Of a DNA stretch of 64,000 nucleotides, positions 9,767 through 19,658 are shown in pieces. Location of the stretch: positions 38,628-102,627 of the forward strand of contig JALZWO010000044.1 of NCBI GenBank assembly GCA_023300375.1, read 5' to 3'. This stretch comes from Granulosicoccus sp. Its GTDB lineage: Bacteria; Pseudomonadota; Gammaproteobacteria; Granulosicoccales; Granulosicoccaceae. A model generated the notes under the pieces. That model saw nothing but the letters and a program-made list of their open reading frames with translations, was not told where the DNA came from and did no database searches. Within the stretch, counting starts at the first letter, position 1. The number at the start of each line of letters is the position of its first letter. A program made the translations under genes and the position numbers.

Positions 9767-10621
9767 CTACTGACTGTCTGAACTTCGCAATTCTTGCAGG
9801 CGCTCTTGAAGGTAACTACCGGCTGTATAGCGCTCCGATAGCACAACATCTGGACGGGGATGTAGGAACATAGGCAAGCTGATTCGCGCCTTGCTCGAAT
9901 CATGGCCCTCAGGATTGACCACTCGGTGAGTCGTCGATGGGAAATAGCCGCCTGATGCTTCTTGTAGCATGTCGCCTATGTTGATAATGAGATTTCCAAA
10001 ATCGCAAGGCACATTTAGCCAGCTGCCATCCCGTGCTTTTACCTGTAGCCCAGGCTCGTTAGCTGCAGGCAGTAATGTAATCAGGTTAATGTCCTCATGA
10101 GCCCCGGCACGAATAGCACCTGGTTCTGTGCTGCCTTGATCAATGGGTGGGTAATGAAGTATTCGTAGTAGTGTTTGGGTGCTACCTTTGATCATATCGG
10201 ACAGTGGCTCGGCATATAATTTGGCCACGTCTGGCGGTGTCTGCCTTTCAATCCAGCCTAACAGCGTGGCAGCAAACTCGATGGTATTTTCGTAGTAACT
10301 GCTGATCTCCTGTTGCAGGTCATCTGGGCAGCGCCCCCACGGGTAGTAGTGGAAATATTCTTTGATATCGCGCACAGTGTTCCCCTTCGCAGTTTCTGCA
10401 AGCGCACGTGGGAAAAATCCATCGTATTTTTCTGCATCAAAGACAAATTGATTCTTTTTTTCGCTATTGAAAAATCCAGCCCAGTTCTGGTAAATGCGAC
10501 TGACAGCATCTTCAGGAATCGGGTGATTGCGCAGAACACCAAAGCCCGTATCCCGGAGAGATTGCACAAAGTGATTTTCGGCATCTGCCGAGCGGAAATC
10601 TACCGCAGCTAATTGAGTCAT
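9767..10621 (-). CDS. 2-oxoglutarate/Fe(II) oxygenase, isopenicillin N synthase-like family
   Basis: 284-aa non-haem iron oxygenase of the isopenicillin N synthase-like family, soluble. The N-terminal DIOX_N segment (GFGVLRNHPIPEDAV) covers residues about 5-100. The iron ligands of the C-terminal jelly roll are H175 and D177 in AHEDINL and H232 in STTHRVVNP. R246-x-S248 is the 2-oxoglutarate-binding pair. Length and motifs are complete. The substrate is unknown: bacterial members of this group act on amino acids, purines or small metabolites. It is divergent from the PfkB kinase gene, with 144 bases between starts. Confidence 0.82.
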   Translation of the reverse strand: MTQLAAVDFRSADAENHFVQSLRDTGFGVLRNHPIPEDAVSRIYQNWAGFFNSEKKNQFVFDAEKYDGFFPRALAETAKGNTVRDIKEYFHYYPWGRCPDDLQQEISSYYENTIEFAATLLGWIERQTPPDVAKLYAEPLSDMIKGSTQTLLRILHYPPIDQGSTEPGAIRAGAHEDINLITLLPAANEPGLQVKARDGSWLNVPCDFGNLIINIGDMLQEASGGYFPSTTHRVVNPEGHDSSKARISLPMFLHPRPDVVLSERYTAGSYLQERLQELRSSDSQ

Positions 10622-10765
10622 ATGCTTTGCGCCAATGTTGTAGCGGGAAACTACTGTAGGTTAAGAAAATAACTACATAATGGTAACAGTTGCCACTCAC
10701 TATGGACGCAAGTCGGTATCATTGAGAGGTTGGTTTTACTATTCGATTTGCAAAGGTAAAGTGCT

Positions 10766-11737
10766 ATGTTTATGTCTTGCGGCGACGCTCTGGTTGATCT
10801 ATTCAGCCAAACTTCATCTACCGAAAAGCACTCACCGGGTGATGTGGCCTTGGCTGGGCATGTAGGTGGGTCGCCCTTAAATGTAGCTGTCGGTTTGTCA
10901 AGGCTGGGAAATGATGCGGCTTATTTGTGCAAAAATTCATCTGATTTCATGGGGCAGCGCATTGCAGGCTATCTCAAGGCGAATCGCGTGGACATGCGCT
11001 GGATGGTGCCTACTGATCTCAATAGCACCTTGGCCATGGTACAAACCAACCCTGATGGTTCAGCCAATTATTCGTTTTACATCAACAATACTGCAGATGT
11101 ATCGATGCAAATGAACGAACTACCAGCGGTGCTGCCAGACGAACTATCCGTGCTCAATTTTGCATCCTATTCCACCGTCGTGGAGCCAACGTGCTCAGCT
11201 CTGCTGGCATTAGCAGCGCGAGAAAAAGATAAACGTGTTATCTCTTATGATCCTAATTTGCGGCCCAGTATCGAGCCGGACATGGATATCTGGCGGGACA
11301 GTTTTCGCCAATTTAGCGCTTGTGCCAGCTTTTTGAAAGCTAGTGACGAGGATATTCACACGCTAATGGGAGAATCGGTCTCGCTTGAGAATTTTGCTGT
11401 AGATGCCATAAGCAATGGCGCTCAAATAGTCGTTGTTACCGAAGGCTCGGAAGGGGCTACGGTCTATTCCAGCGATGGCAGGCGTGCGCGCTCCACTCAC
11501 ATCAGTATCGAGGTGGTTGATACCGTAGGCGCAGGTGATACGTTTCAAAGCTCCAGTCTGCATTATCTGCAGGCCAATGGTCATCTCAATGGCAATGTGT
11601 TGGATGGCTCAAGTGTTGACCTACAGGCATTGGTTGATTTTGCTGCAACGGCTGCGGCTATTACGTGTTCACGGCGTGGTGCCGATTTGCCCAATCTGGT
11701 GGATGTGAATTCGGCTCTTGAGGCCAAGGCCTCTTAG
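10766..11737 (+). CDS. PfkB family carbohydrate kinase (fructokinase-like)
   Basis: 323-aa sugar kinase of the ribokinase/PfkB fold. The N-terminal GDALVDLF and GHVGGSPLNVAVGLSRLG segments bind sugar. The C-terminal DTVGAGDTF near residue 255 carries the anion hole and the catalytic aspartate. The pattern is closest to bacterial fructokinases, so ATP-dependent phosphorylation of fructose is the likely reaction, but other ketoses cannot be excluded. The ATG at 10766 is preceded by AAAGGTAAAG. It is monocistronic and convergent with the nicotinamidase gene. Confidence 0.82.
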   Translation: MFMSCGDALVDLFSQTSSTEKHSPGDVALAGHVGGSPLNVAVGLSRLGNDAAYLCKNSSDFMGQRIAGYLKANRVDMRWMVPTDLNSTLAMVQTNPDGSANYSFYINNTADVSMQMNELPAVLPDELSVLNFASYSTVVEPTCSALLALAAREKDKRVISYDPNLRPSIEPDMDIWRDSFRQFSACASFLKASDEDIHTLMGESVSLENFAVDAISNGAQIVVVTEGSEGATVYSSDGRRARSTHISIEVVDTVGAGDTFQSSSLHYLQANGHLNGNVLDGSSVDLQALVDFAATAAAITCSRRGADLPNLVDVNSALEAKAS

Positions 11738-11805
11738 CAGCCTTTCAAGATATTGCTGCCCTTGTTTTGTGGGGGAGCGTTGGAAGATTGGCGGCTGGGG
11801 CGCTG

Positions 11806-12423
11806 CTAGGCATTGTCTAGTAGCGTTACACCTGCTTCATTGAGTGTAAAACGCGCCGCATCGTTTGAGCCGTCTACATCAATGCCTCTGCATGCGGCTT
11901 CAATGACTACAGCATCGAAACCACATTTTCGCGCATCTAGTGCAGAGAACCGCACGCAGTAGTCGAATGCTAGACCTACACAGACCAGCCGTTTAACACC
12001 GCGCTCTGTCAGGTAACTCGATAGTCCGGTAGCGGTGCTATGGTCGTTTTCGAAAAATGCCGAGTATGAATCGATAGCAGAACGGAACCCTTTTCGGATA
12101 ATCAATTGCGCTACATCGGTCTGTAGTTGCGGGTGAAACTGTGCTCCGTGGCTGCCTTGTACACAATGATCAGGCCAAAGAGTTTGTTCGCCATACGGCA
12201 TGGTGATGTTGTCGAATGCTTGCTTGCCATCGTGAATTGACGCAAAACTGCTATGGCCTTTTGGGTGCCAGTCCTGTGTTAGGACTACATGCTTGAATTG
12301 CGAGGACAAGGCATTTATTTGCGGCACAATGCTGTCTGCATCGGGTACTGCAAGGCTGCCACCCTCACAAAAATCATTCTGTACGTCAATGATTAGCAGG
12401 CAGTCATCGTCACGAAGTTGCAT
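11806..12423 (-). CDS. pncA: Nicotinamidase PncA
   Basis: Hydrolyses nicotinamide to nicotinic acid in NAD salvage. The 205-aa protein has the cysteine hydrolase triad: Asp in IIDVQNDFCEGG, Lys in IIRKGFRS and Cys in GLAFDYCVRFSALDA. The metal site Asp-His-His is visible in LTQDWHPKGHSSF. Length and order match E. coli PncA. It lies 18 bases behind the OmpA-like gene on the same strand and may be read through from it. Confidence 0.92.
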   Translation of the reverse strand: MQLRDDDCLLIIDVQNDFCEGGSLAVPDADSIVPQINALSSQFKHVVLTQDWHPKGHSSFASIHDGKQAFDNITMPYGEQTLWPDHCVQGSHGAQFHPQLQTDVAQLIIRKGFRSAIDSYSAFFENDHSTATGLSSYLTERGVKRLVCVGLAFDYCVRFSALDARKCGFDAVVIEAACRGIDVDGSNDAARFTLNEAGVTLLDNA

Positions 12424-12441
12424 GGCTTGGCGTTGCCTTGT

Positions 12442-14070
12442 TCAGGGTTGGTCAGCGAAGATAACAACAACGCGCTGCAGGGCATCGGCAGAATCATCAG
12501 GCAGGACAGTAGCAGCCGCATCTTCGCCCAAACCGCTCAGTGCCTTTATTTTGATGAAGTCCAAGCCATTCTGGATTAGGTAAGAACGCACTTTGGTAGC
12601 TCGTTGCAGGGCCAATTGTTGGTTGTAGGCAGCAGCTCCCGCGCGATCGGTAAAGCCAAATATGGACACACCCGTTGTGCGGTTCTTTTCTTGCGCAATA
12701 AATGAATTTAGTACCGTGGTGGCTTCATCTGAAATATCAGTGCTGTTGCGTTCAAAGTAAATCTTGTACTCAATAGACTCTGATTGCTCTGATGCCAGTA
12801 GATCTTCACGGGTGACAAATTCTTGTGAGCTGAGTTGTTCGACTTGCTCCTTTACGTTATTTACCGTGTCCTCTAAAGCCGGGTCGGAGCTGGATAAGCC
12901 CTCAAGGCGTTGCTCGAGATTGGCAATCTGCGCCTGCAGAGCATTTTGATTTTGCAGCGCGTCGTCAGCTTCCGAAGACGATTCTGGTAAATCCTGAACA
13001 CGCTGCTCCAAGGTTTGAATCCGATTGCGCGTGGTTTCAAGCAAAGATTCTAGTTGTGTGGTGTTGTTGTCGGAGGCGCTATCGATCTGTGTTTGGACAT
13101 TAGCCAGTTCACCTCGAATTTGTGCTTGTATCGCGTCGATAGACAACGAGTCACTGCCGGTACTCAGAGCTTGAATAGAAGAATCTAAATCGTTCATTGC
13201 CTCAGTTGTCTGAGTGTAGTTTTGCTCAAGTTCAGCGATCTTCTCACGGGCGCTCGCTAATTGATCGTTAAGTTCACCAATACGCTGCGAATCGGAGTTG
13301 ACAGTGGTCAGTCGATCTTCCATGCTTTTCAAACGATCGTCAATACTGACTGATAAGGCCTCGAGGGTCTCTGGATCTGTACTGCCACTGTTCGCTCCGG
13401 CACTGGCGCCCACGAGTAGCGTGCCTAGACGAAGGTCCAGGTCACGAGTTTGGGCTTTCATGTCTGATACGCTTTTATCCAGAGAGCTTTCACGCTCGAC
13501 AAGATCAGCCTGCAAGCCAGTAATCTGTTCCTGCTGGGTTAACAGCGTAGCGGTTAGCTCGTCGAGTTTACCTCCAGCTGTTTTCTCATCGATTTGAGTG
13601 GCCAATAGGTCAAGACGGCGCTCGATAGCCTCTTGTCTTTCACTGCCAGCATCAGTTCGAGCGAGTGTTTCTTGTTGAGCTTCACCCAGCTCTGCAACAG
13701 CCGCAGTTATGGCTTCTACGGTTGCAGCGCGCTCATCTAGTGTGCCTTGTACACTAGCCAGCGAGTTGCTTAGTGAACTCGTATTTTCAGACAGTTTTTC
13801 TTCTACAAGCGCAGCTAAGTCAGTTGCAGTCTGTTCGCCAGAGCTATTTTCAGAGGCTGTGGCGTTGTCTGTCTCATTTGTCTCAGACGGGTTATCGGCG
13901 TCGTAGTTAACGATGCTAGCGACACCCGTTTCAACTCCAGATTTTACGCGTGACAGTGTGTTGGTCGACTGTGTTTTCAAGTCTTTTATCGTGCCCTCAG
14001 GGTTCTGAGCTTTCCATACGCCGCCCCCTAAGCCCAATGCCAATAATGCGAGTAGCAAAAGTTTCATCAT
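12442..14070 (-). CDS. OmpA-like C-terminal domain protein with long coiled coil
   Basis: About 542 aa when started at the ATG at 14070 (MMKLLLLALLALGLGGG), which gives a clean hydrophobic signal or anchor segment. The open frame continues upstream to 14223, but that part looks like leader sequence. Residues about 60-420 are rich in Glu, Gln, Ser and Ala and predict as coiled coil (LEQRVQ, LEQRLEGL). Residues about 430-542 form an OmpA/MotB-type peptidoglycan-binding domain (YKIYFERNSTDIS, GFTDRAGAAAYNQQLALQRATKVRSYL). A periplasmic envelope-spanning or cell-wall tether role is likely. The specific function is unknown. Confidence 0.72.
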   Translation of the reverse strand: MMKLLLLALLALGLGGGVWKAQNPEGTIKDLKTQSTNTLSRVKSGVETGVASIVNYDADNPSETNETDNATASENSSGEQTATDLAALVEEKLSENTSSLSNSLASVQGTLDERAATVEAITAAVAELGEAQQETLARTDAGSERQEAIERRLDLLATQIDEKTAGGKLDELTATLLTQQEQITGLQADLVERESSLDKSVSDMKAQTRDLDLRLGTLLVGASAGANSGSTDPETLEALSVSIDDRLKSMEDRLTTVNSDSQRIGELNDQLASAREKIAELEQNYTQTTEAMNDLDSSIQALSTGSDSLSIDAIQAQIRGELANVQTQIDSASDNNTTQLESLLETTRNRIQTLEQRVQDLPESSSEADDALQNQNALQAQIANLEQRLEGLSSSDPALEDTVNNVKEQVEQLSSQEFVTREDLLASEQSESIEYKIYFERNSTDISDEATTVLNSFIAQEKNRTTGVSIFGFTDRAGAAAYNQQLALQRATKVRSYLIQNGLDFIKIKALSGLGEDAAATVLPDDSADALQRVVVIFADQP

Positions 14071-14275
14071 GTGTGTTTTATTCGTCAGTAATCCTTTGAC
14101 GGTAGTGTATCGCAGGCAGGCGTTGGGTGGGGCTGATGACGGATAGACTGTTTTATCGAAAGCGCAGTGAATTGACCAATTTTTCTCAAAAAACTGAGCA
14201 AATAGAACAACTGTTCGTCTCAATTGGCAAGAAAACCTGACTCAAAATCTTGCACTCTCGCCTGCCTAGTGGCTA

Positions 14276-16513
14276 TTAGCCAATATGTTCGAGGATGAGA
14301 ACAGCCAGAGGAGGTAAAGACAGATTGAGAGACGCTGGACGTTCATGTTGTTCGATGGCATCAGCAAGAACCTGGCCTTCTTTGCGGGTGGAATCGAGAA
14401 CATTACTCTGACCGCTTCCGCCGTAGCATTCGTCGTCGGTGTTAATCAGTTCGCGATAATTGCCAAGTTGGTTGACGCCAATTCTGTAGTCGCGACGGAT
14501 AACCGGCGTAAAATTACAGACGACAAGGCAGCTACGCTCTCTGTTAGCGGAATACCGATAAAACGCGACCACACTTTGCTCTGCATCAGCGCAATCAATC
14601 CATTCGAAGCCTCGACCATCACAATCGGTTTCATAAAGTGCTGGATGAGAGCTGTATAGAGCGTTCAACTCGCGCATTAATCGTTGAATGCCAGCGTGCT
14701 TGGGATCTTCGAGTAGATGCCAATGAATGCTGGAATTATGATCCCATTCACTGAACTGGGCAATTTCACCACCCATGAAGTTAAGCTTTTTCCCGGGATA
14801 GCCAAACATCAAAGCATACAGGGAGCGCAAATTAGCGAATTTCTGCCACTCGTCGCCCGGCATTTTGTTGATCATCGAACCTTTGCCGTAGACCACCTCA
14901 TCGTGTGAAAATGGCAGCGCAAAGTTCTCACTAAACGCGTAAATCATACCGAAGGTCAGGCTGTTGTGATGGTATTTGCGGTACGCCGCGTCTTTGCTCA
15001 TGTATTCGAGCATGTCGTGCATCCACCCCATGTTCCATTTAAAAGTGAAGCCGAGTCCACCGTTGTAAGTGGGGTGACTCACCTGTGGAAAGCTGGTGGA
15101 CTCTTCGGCCATGGTCATGCCGCCTTCGGCATGTACGAGCTCATTCATACGCTTCAAAAAGTCGATTGCTTCAAGGTTTTCGCGGCCACCGTATCGATTC
15201 GGAATCCATTGACCAGCTTCTCGCGAGTAATCGAGATACAACATCGATGCGACTGCATCAACGCGCAAGCCATCAAGGTGAAATTCCTTAATCCAGTAAA
15301 CTGCGTTGCTGAGCAAGTAATTGGCTACTTCTCGCCGGCCAAAATTGTAAATAAGTGTTTGCCAATCTTGATGCATACCTTGCCGAGGATCTGCATGCTC
15401 ATACAGATGCGTGCCATCAAATTGCCCTAGACCGTGCTCATCGGTAGGAAAATGCGCAGGTACCCAATCTATAATGACGCCGATGTTTTCCGCGTGACAT
15501 GCGTCAATAAAATGTCGAAAATCATCCGGACTGCCAAAACGTGAGGTTGGCGCAAACAGTCCTATAGGCTGATATCCCCAGGAACCGTCGAATGGATGTT
15601 CGGTGACCGGCATTAGCTCGATATGAGTAAAGCCATTTTCAATGACGTAAGGCAACAGTGTTTTTGCCATTTCTACGTAGGTGAGTGAGTCTCCATGCAG
15701 GTTAAGCCTCCATGAGCCCGGGTGCACTTCGTAAATTGATATGGGCTGTAGCCGCATATCAAGTTCGCGCTTACGCTCCATGTAGTCGTCGTCGCTCCAG
15801 ATAAACTTGCTCTGAAACACGATGGCTGCATTGCCTGGAGGTTGTTCAAAGTAGGGTGCGTACGGATCATGTTTAAGCGGCAGTAATCTTCCATCGCCTG
15901 ACACGACTTCGTACTTGTAGAGCACACCATCACCGATTTCCGGTATGAAAATATCCCAGATACCGCTGCCAGGGTGACTACGCATCACGTGGCGTCGGCC
16001 ATCCCAATTATTGAAATCGCCAACCAGACTTACTCGTCTCGCGTTCGGTGCCCATACGGCAAAGTGCACTCCATCAACTCCGTTAAAATTGATAACGTGC
16101 GACCCGAGGCTGTTGTACAACTGTTGGTGGGTGCCCTCGTTAAAGAGATGTATATCGAGTTCGCCGATAACACTTTCCATTGAGTAGGCATCAATGACTT
16201 GCCATTTATGTACTGCATTTTCAAGTTTTAACTGATAGGGGCCAACCGACTCATTCAGCAAAATCTCAAACAATCCATTGTCATGTATGCGCTTCATCGG
16301 AAGTTGCTTTCCGGTACTCGTTAGCACGTACGCCTTTTCGGCATCGGGCTGAAACGTACGGATAACTGCGCCTTGAACCACCGTATTAGTGGTACCCAAA
16401 GGCAGTGCTGTTGACGCATCATTCGCCACGTGCTGTCCGAGCACAGAGAACAACTCATAATGACGACCTTCTGCAATGGCATAGATCTGTTCTGTGTCTA
16501 GCGTAAGACTCAT
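14276..16513 (-). CDS. glgB: 1,4-alpha-glucan branching enzyme GlgB
   Basis: Introduces alpha-1,6 branches into glycogen. The 745-aa length is that of E. coli-type GlgB. An N1/N2 pair of CBM48-type domains (residues about 1-225, with VHFAVWAPNARRVSLVGDFNNWDG) precedes the GH13 barrel. Catalytic motifs include VIDWVPAHFP, DGLRVDAVASMLYLDY (nucleophile Asp) and MTMAEESTSFP (acid/base Glu), then LPFSHDEVV. A C-terminal all-beta domain closes the protein. The ATG overlaps the glgA stop by 4 bases. It is the last gene of glgC-glgA-glgB. Confidence 0.97.
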   Translation of the reverse strand: MSLTLDTEQIYAIAEGRHYELFSVLGQHVANDASTALPLGTTNTVVQGAVIRTFQPDAEKAYVLTSTGKQLPMKRIHDNGLFEILLNESVGPYQLKLENAVHKWQVIDAYSMESVIGELDIHLFNEGTHQQLYNSLGSHVINFNGVDGVHFAVWAPNARRVSLVGDFNNWDGRRHVMRSHPGSGIWDIFIPEIGDGVLYKYEVVSGDGRLLPLKHDPYAPYFEQPPGNAAIVFQSKFIWSDDDYMERKRELDMRLQPISIYEVHPGSWRLNLHGDSLTYVEMAKTLLPYVIENGFTHIELMPVTEHPFDGSWGYQPIGLFAPTSRFGSPDDFRHFIDACHAENIGVIIDWVPAHFPTDEHGLGQFDGTHLYEHADPRQGMHQDWQTLIYNFGRREVANYLLSNAVYWIKEFHLDGLRVDAVASMLYLDYSREAGQWIPNRYGGRENLEAIDFLKRMNELVHAEGGMTMAEESTSFPQVSHPTYNGGLGFTFKWNMGWMHDMLEYMSKDAAYRKYHHNSLTFGMIYAFSENFALPFSHDEVVYGKGSMINKMPGDEWQKFANLRSLYALMFGYPGKKLNFMGGEIAQFSEWDHNSSIHWHLLEDPKHAGIQRLMRELNALYSSHPALYETDCDGRGFEWIDCADAEQSVVAFYRYSANRERSCLVVCNFTPVIRRDYRIGVNQLGNYRELINTDDECYGGSGQSNVLDSTRKEGQVLADAIEQHERPASLNLSLPPLAVLILEHIG

Positions 16514-18090
16514 GAGTACAATTCCGTTTTATAACGAGAGGCGCTTTCGCCCCAGTTGAATCTTTTTTTACGTGCGGCTTTTTCAATACGCTTGAACGAT
16601 ATGGGTTCTTTTTCACGCAGGCTCAGTACATCTTCAACACGCTGTATTAGTGCTGTTGCTTGACCTGTTAGTGAATCGCCTTTGAATAGAAAGCCATCAA
16701 CATCATTTTGTATGGTGTCGCTTAGCCCCCCGACCGCGTGAGCGATGCAAGGTTGGCCATGCTTCATAGCTATCATTTGACTAATGCCGCAAGGCTCAAA
16801 CGAGCTGGGCATCAGGAAAATATCACCGTTGGCAAACAGGAGCTCGCTTAGCGGTGCAGAGTAGTGATTAATGAACAAACAATGGTTGTACCTTGCCGCA
16901 ATTTTTTGGCATTGCAACTCTAGTTTTTCATCGCCAGAACCCATGAGTATCAATAGCCCCCGACCGTCTAAAGAACGCAAGATGGCATCAAGCGCTGTCT
17001 TTTCACTTTCAATAGGGTGAAGCAGAATAGCCATTTTTTGGTCAGTCAAGCGACCTACGCTTGTCATGATGTGCTTTGGTCTTTTTTTGCTGCCTGCCGA
17101 TAGCATGCGCTGGTGAGCGATGTAGTCCACTGCCCGAAGTGAGTTACTGCGTGCCATGGCGTTAAGCATGTCGTCGCTGAGTTGTTGAGCGACGGCTGGC
17201 CAACTTAGCAATTCATCAGGTATTGAAGTAAGGGCTTTCTTTGCCGGGTACTCAATACCGTTAACAATGCCCACCAGTTTGCCAGCGTCTGCGGCTTTGG
17301 TCAGAGCCTGCTCAAGCCCTTCGCCGCCGTGGAATCCACTGGCAGGATCATTCGCCAACAGGATTTCTTGAGCATAAGTTGGAGATACTGTGTGCACTTT
17401 GTCAGCAAGATTGATGGCCGCAACCACTGGATTTACACAATGAGCCCAACGTGGGTCAGCGAGCACTACTGGATCGTAGTGCAAATGAGGAAACCAAGCC
17501 TGCAGTGAGGAAGAATTCTCGGCGAATGGTCGGATTCCCTGCAGTGCCAGATTGTGAATGCTGAATACGGTGCGAATGTTTCGCAACGATTCGAACGTTT
17601 CGTCAAAGCGTATCAAAGGGAGTGTCAGCGCTGCATGCCAGTCGTGTAAATGCAAAACATCAACAGCATCGATGGAATCGCTTGTAATGGCATTAAGCGC
17701 TGCAACACTGAACAAGGCAAATTTGTTGGCATCAGTAGCAAAGGGCTGGTCGGCATCATCGTCGCAGTACACAACGCCTTTGCCACCTGAGGCGAACAAT
17801 GGATGGTGCAAGACAAGATACTGCACGTTGGCATCACGACCTGCGGCCACTTCGTAGAGCTCAATGCGCTGCGATGATCCGCGGAAGCGCGTGCTGTACA
17901 CGTTGACCAACTTAGCATCGGGTAGTTCGTGAAATGCACCGTAGGCGGGAATGATGACCGTAACAAGCGTGTTGGTGTCGGCAAGTACTTTTGGAATGTC
18001 GCGTACGACGTCGCCTATGCCGCCGACTTTCGCACCGGGAATTACATCGTTCTCGGCTGCAATCATGCAGATGTGTCTTGTGGGCGCCAT
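16510..18090 (-). CDS. glgA: Glycogen synthase GlgA
   Basis: Elongates glycogen by adding glucose from ADP-glucose to the non-reducing end. 526 aa, GT5 family with GT-B fold. The N-terminal substrate motif is a variant: AKVGGIGDVVRDIPK replaces the more usual KTGGLADV, and EPCGISQMIAMKHGQP near residue 430 is the conserved C-terminal donor-site motif. HLHDWHAALTL and FSIHNLALQGI are typical of the starch/glycogen synthase N-domain. ATG at 18090, 72 bases after glgC. Unlike many GlgA proteins the first motif lacks the Leu-Ala pair, but the family is clear. Confidence 0.94.
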   Translation of the reverse strand: MAPTRHICMIAAENDVIPGAKVGGIGDVVRDIPKVLADTNTLVTVIIPAYGAFHELPDAKLVNVYSTRFRGSSQRIELYEVAAGRDANVQYLVLHHPLFASGGKGVVYCDDDADQPFATDANKFALFSVAALNAITSDSIDAVDVLHLHDWHAALTLPLIRFDETFESLRNIRTVFSIHNLALQGIRPFAENSSSLQAWFPHLHYDPVVLADPRWAHCVNPVVAAINLADKVHTVSPTYAQEILLANDPASGFHGGEGLEQALTKAADAGKLVGIVNGIEYPAKKALTSIPDELLSWPAVAQQLSDDMLNAMARSNSLRAVDYIAHQRMLSAGSKKRPKHIMTSVGRLTDQKMAILLHPIESEKTALDAILRSLDGRGLLILMGSGDEKLELQCQKIAARYNHCLFINHYSAPLSELLFANGDIFLMPSSFEPCGISQMIAMKHGQPCIAHAVGGLSDTIQNDVDGFLFKGDSLTGQATALIQRVEDVLSLREKEPISFKRIEKAARKKRFNWGESASRYKTELYS

Positions 18091-18162
18091 GCTAAGTGTC
18101 AGATTGTAGTAAATTTAACGGAAGCCTCAGTATGCAGACTACCGGCGGCGCATGCGAACAAA

Positions 18163-19446
18163 CTATCTGGTTCTGTGCAACATTTGCTCGAAGTTAATTG
18201 GCGTTACAAGAGTTATACCGCTATCGGTCACTCTAAAACCTTTTTTGCGATCAGCCGCAGCATCAAGGCCTATTTCCGTGCCCTCGGGGATAACCGTGCC
18301 ACTGTCTATGATCGCTCTGTGGATTTTACAGTGTCTACCTACGTCAACGTCGGGCATGATAACCGAATGTTTTATCACGCTGTACGAATTCACCTTAACG
18401 TTAGAGAACAGCAGTGAATGGCTCACTTGTCCGCCCGAGACGATACAACCTCCCGAGACAATGCAGTTTAATGCCATGCCGCGCCGGTCCACTGTGTCGT
18501 GGACAAATTTGGCAGAAGGCAATTGCATCTGATAGGTGTATATAGGCCAGTCTTTGTCGTAGAGGTCTAGTTCAGGGGTGTAATCGACAAGTTCCATGTT
18601 GGCTTCCCAGAATGCGTCTAAGGTGCCTACATCGCGCCAATAAGGTTGTTCATGGCGTTGATCTTTAGGTTTTTCATCGCCGAGTCGAAACGCGAATACC
18701 TCTTTAGAACCGACTATGCGAGGAAGGATATCGTGTCCGAAATCGTGTGTGCTGGTTTCGCTGTCAGCATCATTGATGAGTTCGCCGTAGAGGAACTCGG
18801 TACTGAATACATAATTTCCCATTGACGCCAGTACGCGTCCTGGCTTGCCGGGAATTTCAGCAGGCTCGGCAGGCTTTTCTTGGAATTCAAGTACGCGGCC
18901 TTCCTCATCGACTTTAACAACACCAAAGGAACCCGCAGCCTCTGCCACAGATACCTCGACACAACACAGCGTCATGTCAGCGTTTCTGTTTTCATGGGAA
19001 GCAACCAATGGACCGTAATCCATTTTATAGATATGGTCACCGCCCAAAACTAATACATACTCAGGGCTATGTGTGCGTATGATGTCAATGTTTTGGTAGA
19101 CCGCATCGGCAGTACCTTGATACCAATCTTCGTCAATTCTTTTCGAGGCTGGAAGTATTTCCACAAACTCATTGAATTCAGCTTTGAACCCCGACCACCC
19201 ACGATTGATGTGTCTGACCAACGAGTGCGATTTGTATTGGGTGGCGACACCAACCCGGCGAATCCCCGAATTAATACAGTTGGAGAGTGCGAAATCGATG
19301 ATACGAAATTTTCCACCAAACGGCACTGCTGGCTTGGCTCTCCACTCGGTGAGTTCGTATAAGCGACTGCCTTGCCCTCCGGCGAGTATCAACGCGAGTG
19401 TATCTTTCGTGATCTTGGAGACAGGTCTTCCCACAGATTTTGCCAC
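18163..19446 (-). CDS. glgC: Glucose-1-phosphate adenylyltransferase GlgC
   Basis: Makes ADP-glucose from glucose-1-phosphate and ATP, the committed step of glycogen synthesis. 427 aa. [29 protein letters not shown] is the nucleotide-binding N-terminus, [10 protein letters not shown] the metal/nucleotide site, and FQEKP the glucose-1-phosphate site. The C-terminal third is a left-handed beta-helix. The open frame starts with GTG at 19446, but the AGGAA just upstream abuts it. A second GTG at 19434 is spaced about 11 bases from the same site, so the true start is uncertain. It heads glgC-glgA-glgB and is divergent from glgP. Confidence 0.95.
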   Translation of the reverse strand: MAKSVGRPVSKITKDTLALILAGGQGSRLYELTEWRAKPAVPFGGKFRIIDFALSNCINSGIRRVGVATQYKSHSLVRHINRGWSGFKAEFNEFVEILPASKRIDEDWYQGTADAVYQNIDIIRTHSPEYVLVLGGDHIYKMDYGPLVASHENRNADMTLCCVEVSVAEAAGSFGVVKVDEEGRVLEFQEKPAEPAEIPGKPGRVLASMGNYVFSTEFLYGELINDADSETSTHDFGHDILPRIVGSKEVFAFRLGDEKPKDQRHEQPYWRDVGTLDAFWEANMELVDYTPELDLYDKDWPIYTYQMQLPSAKFVHDTVDRRGMALNCIVSGGCIVSGGQVSHSLLFSNVKVNSYSVIKHSVIMPDVDVGRHCKIHRAIIDSGTVIPEGTEIGLDAAADRKKGFRVTDSGITLVTPINFEQMLHRTR

Positions 19447-19658
19447 TTCCTATTTGCTAATACCTTTCAATGAAGCTTACCCGCATTGAATCGATTTGGC
19501 AAAGATCCTATGAATTGTTAAGGCGTGTGGCGCTTCATTGTCAGATTCACTTAATTTTGTTTTACTTTCCACGTTGTATGCACAGCGTCACAAACGTAAT
19601 CTCACTGTCGGTTCGCTAAGTGACGATATTAATTAGTCTAGGAATACTGTGAAAAAAA
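19447..19658. promoter_or_regulatory. Divergent glgC / glgP promoter region
   Basis: The 212-bp gap separates the biosynthetic (glgCAB) and degradative (glgPX) operons. It holds a perfect 7-bp inverted repeat TTCAATG (19466-19472) / CATTGAA (19484-19490) with 11 bases between arms, a plausible operator just upstream of glgC. No convincing sigma-70 pair stands out on either strand. The glgP ATG at 19659 is preceded by AGGA at 19640-19643, farther away than usual. Confidence 0.4.

Noticed and set aside
14071..14223. 51-residue N-terminal extension of the OmpA-like protein
   Set aside because: The extension has no export signal, whereas the ATG at 14070 opens directly with one; the upstream part is probably leader.
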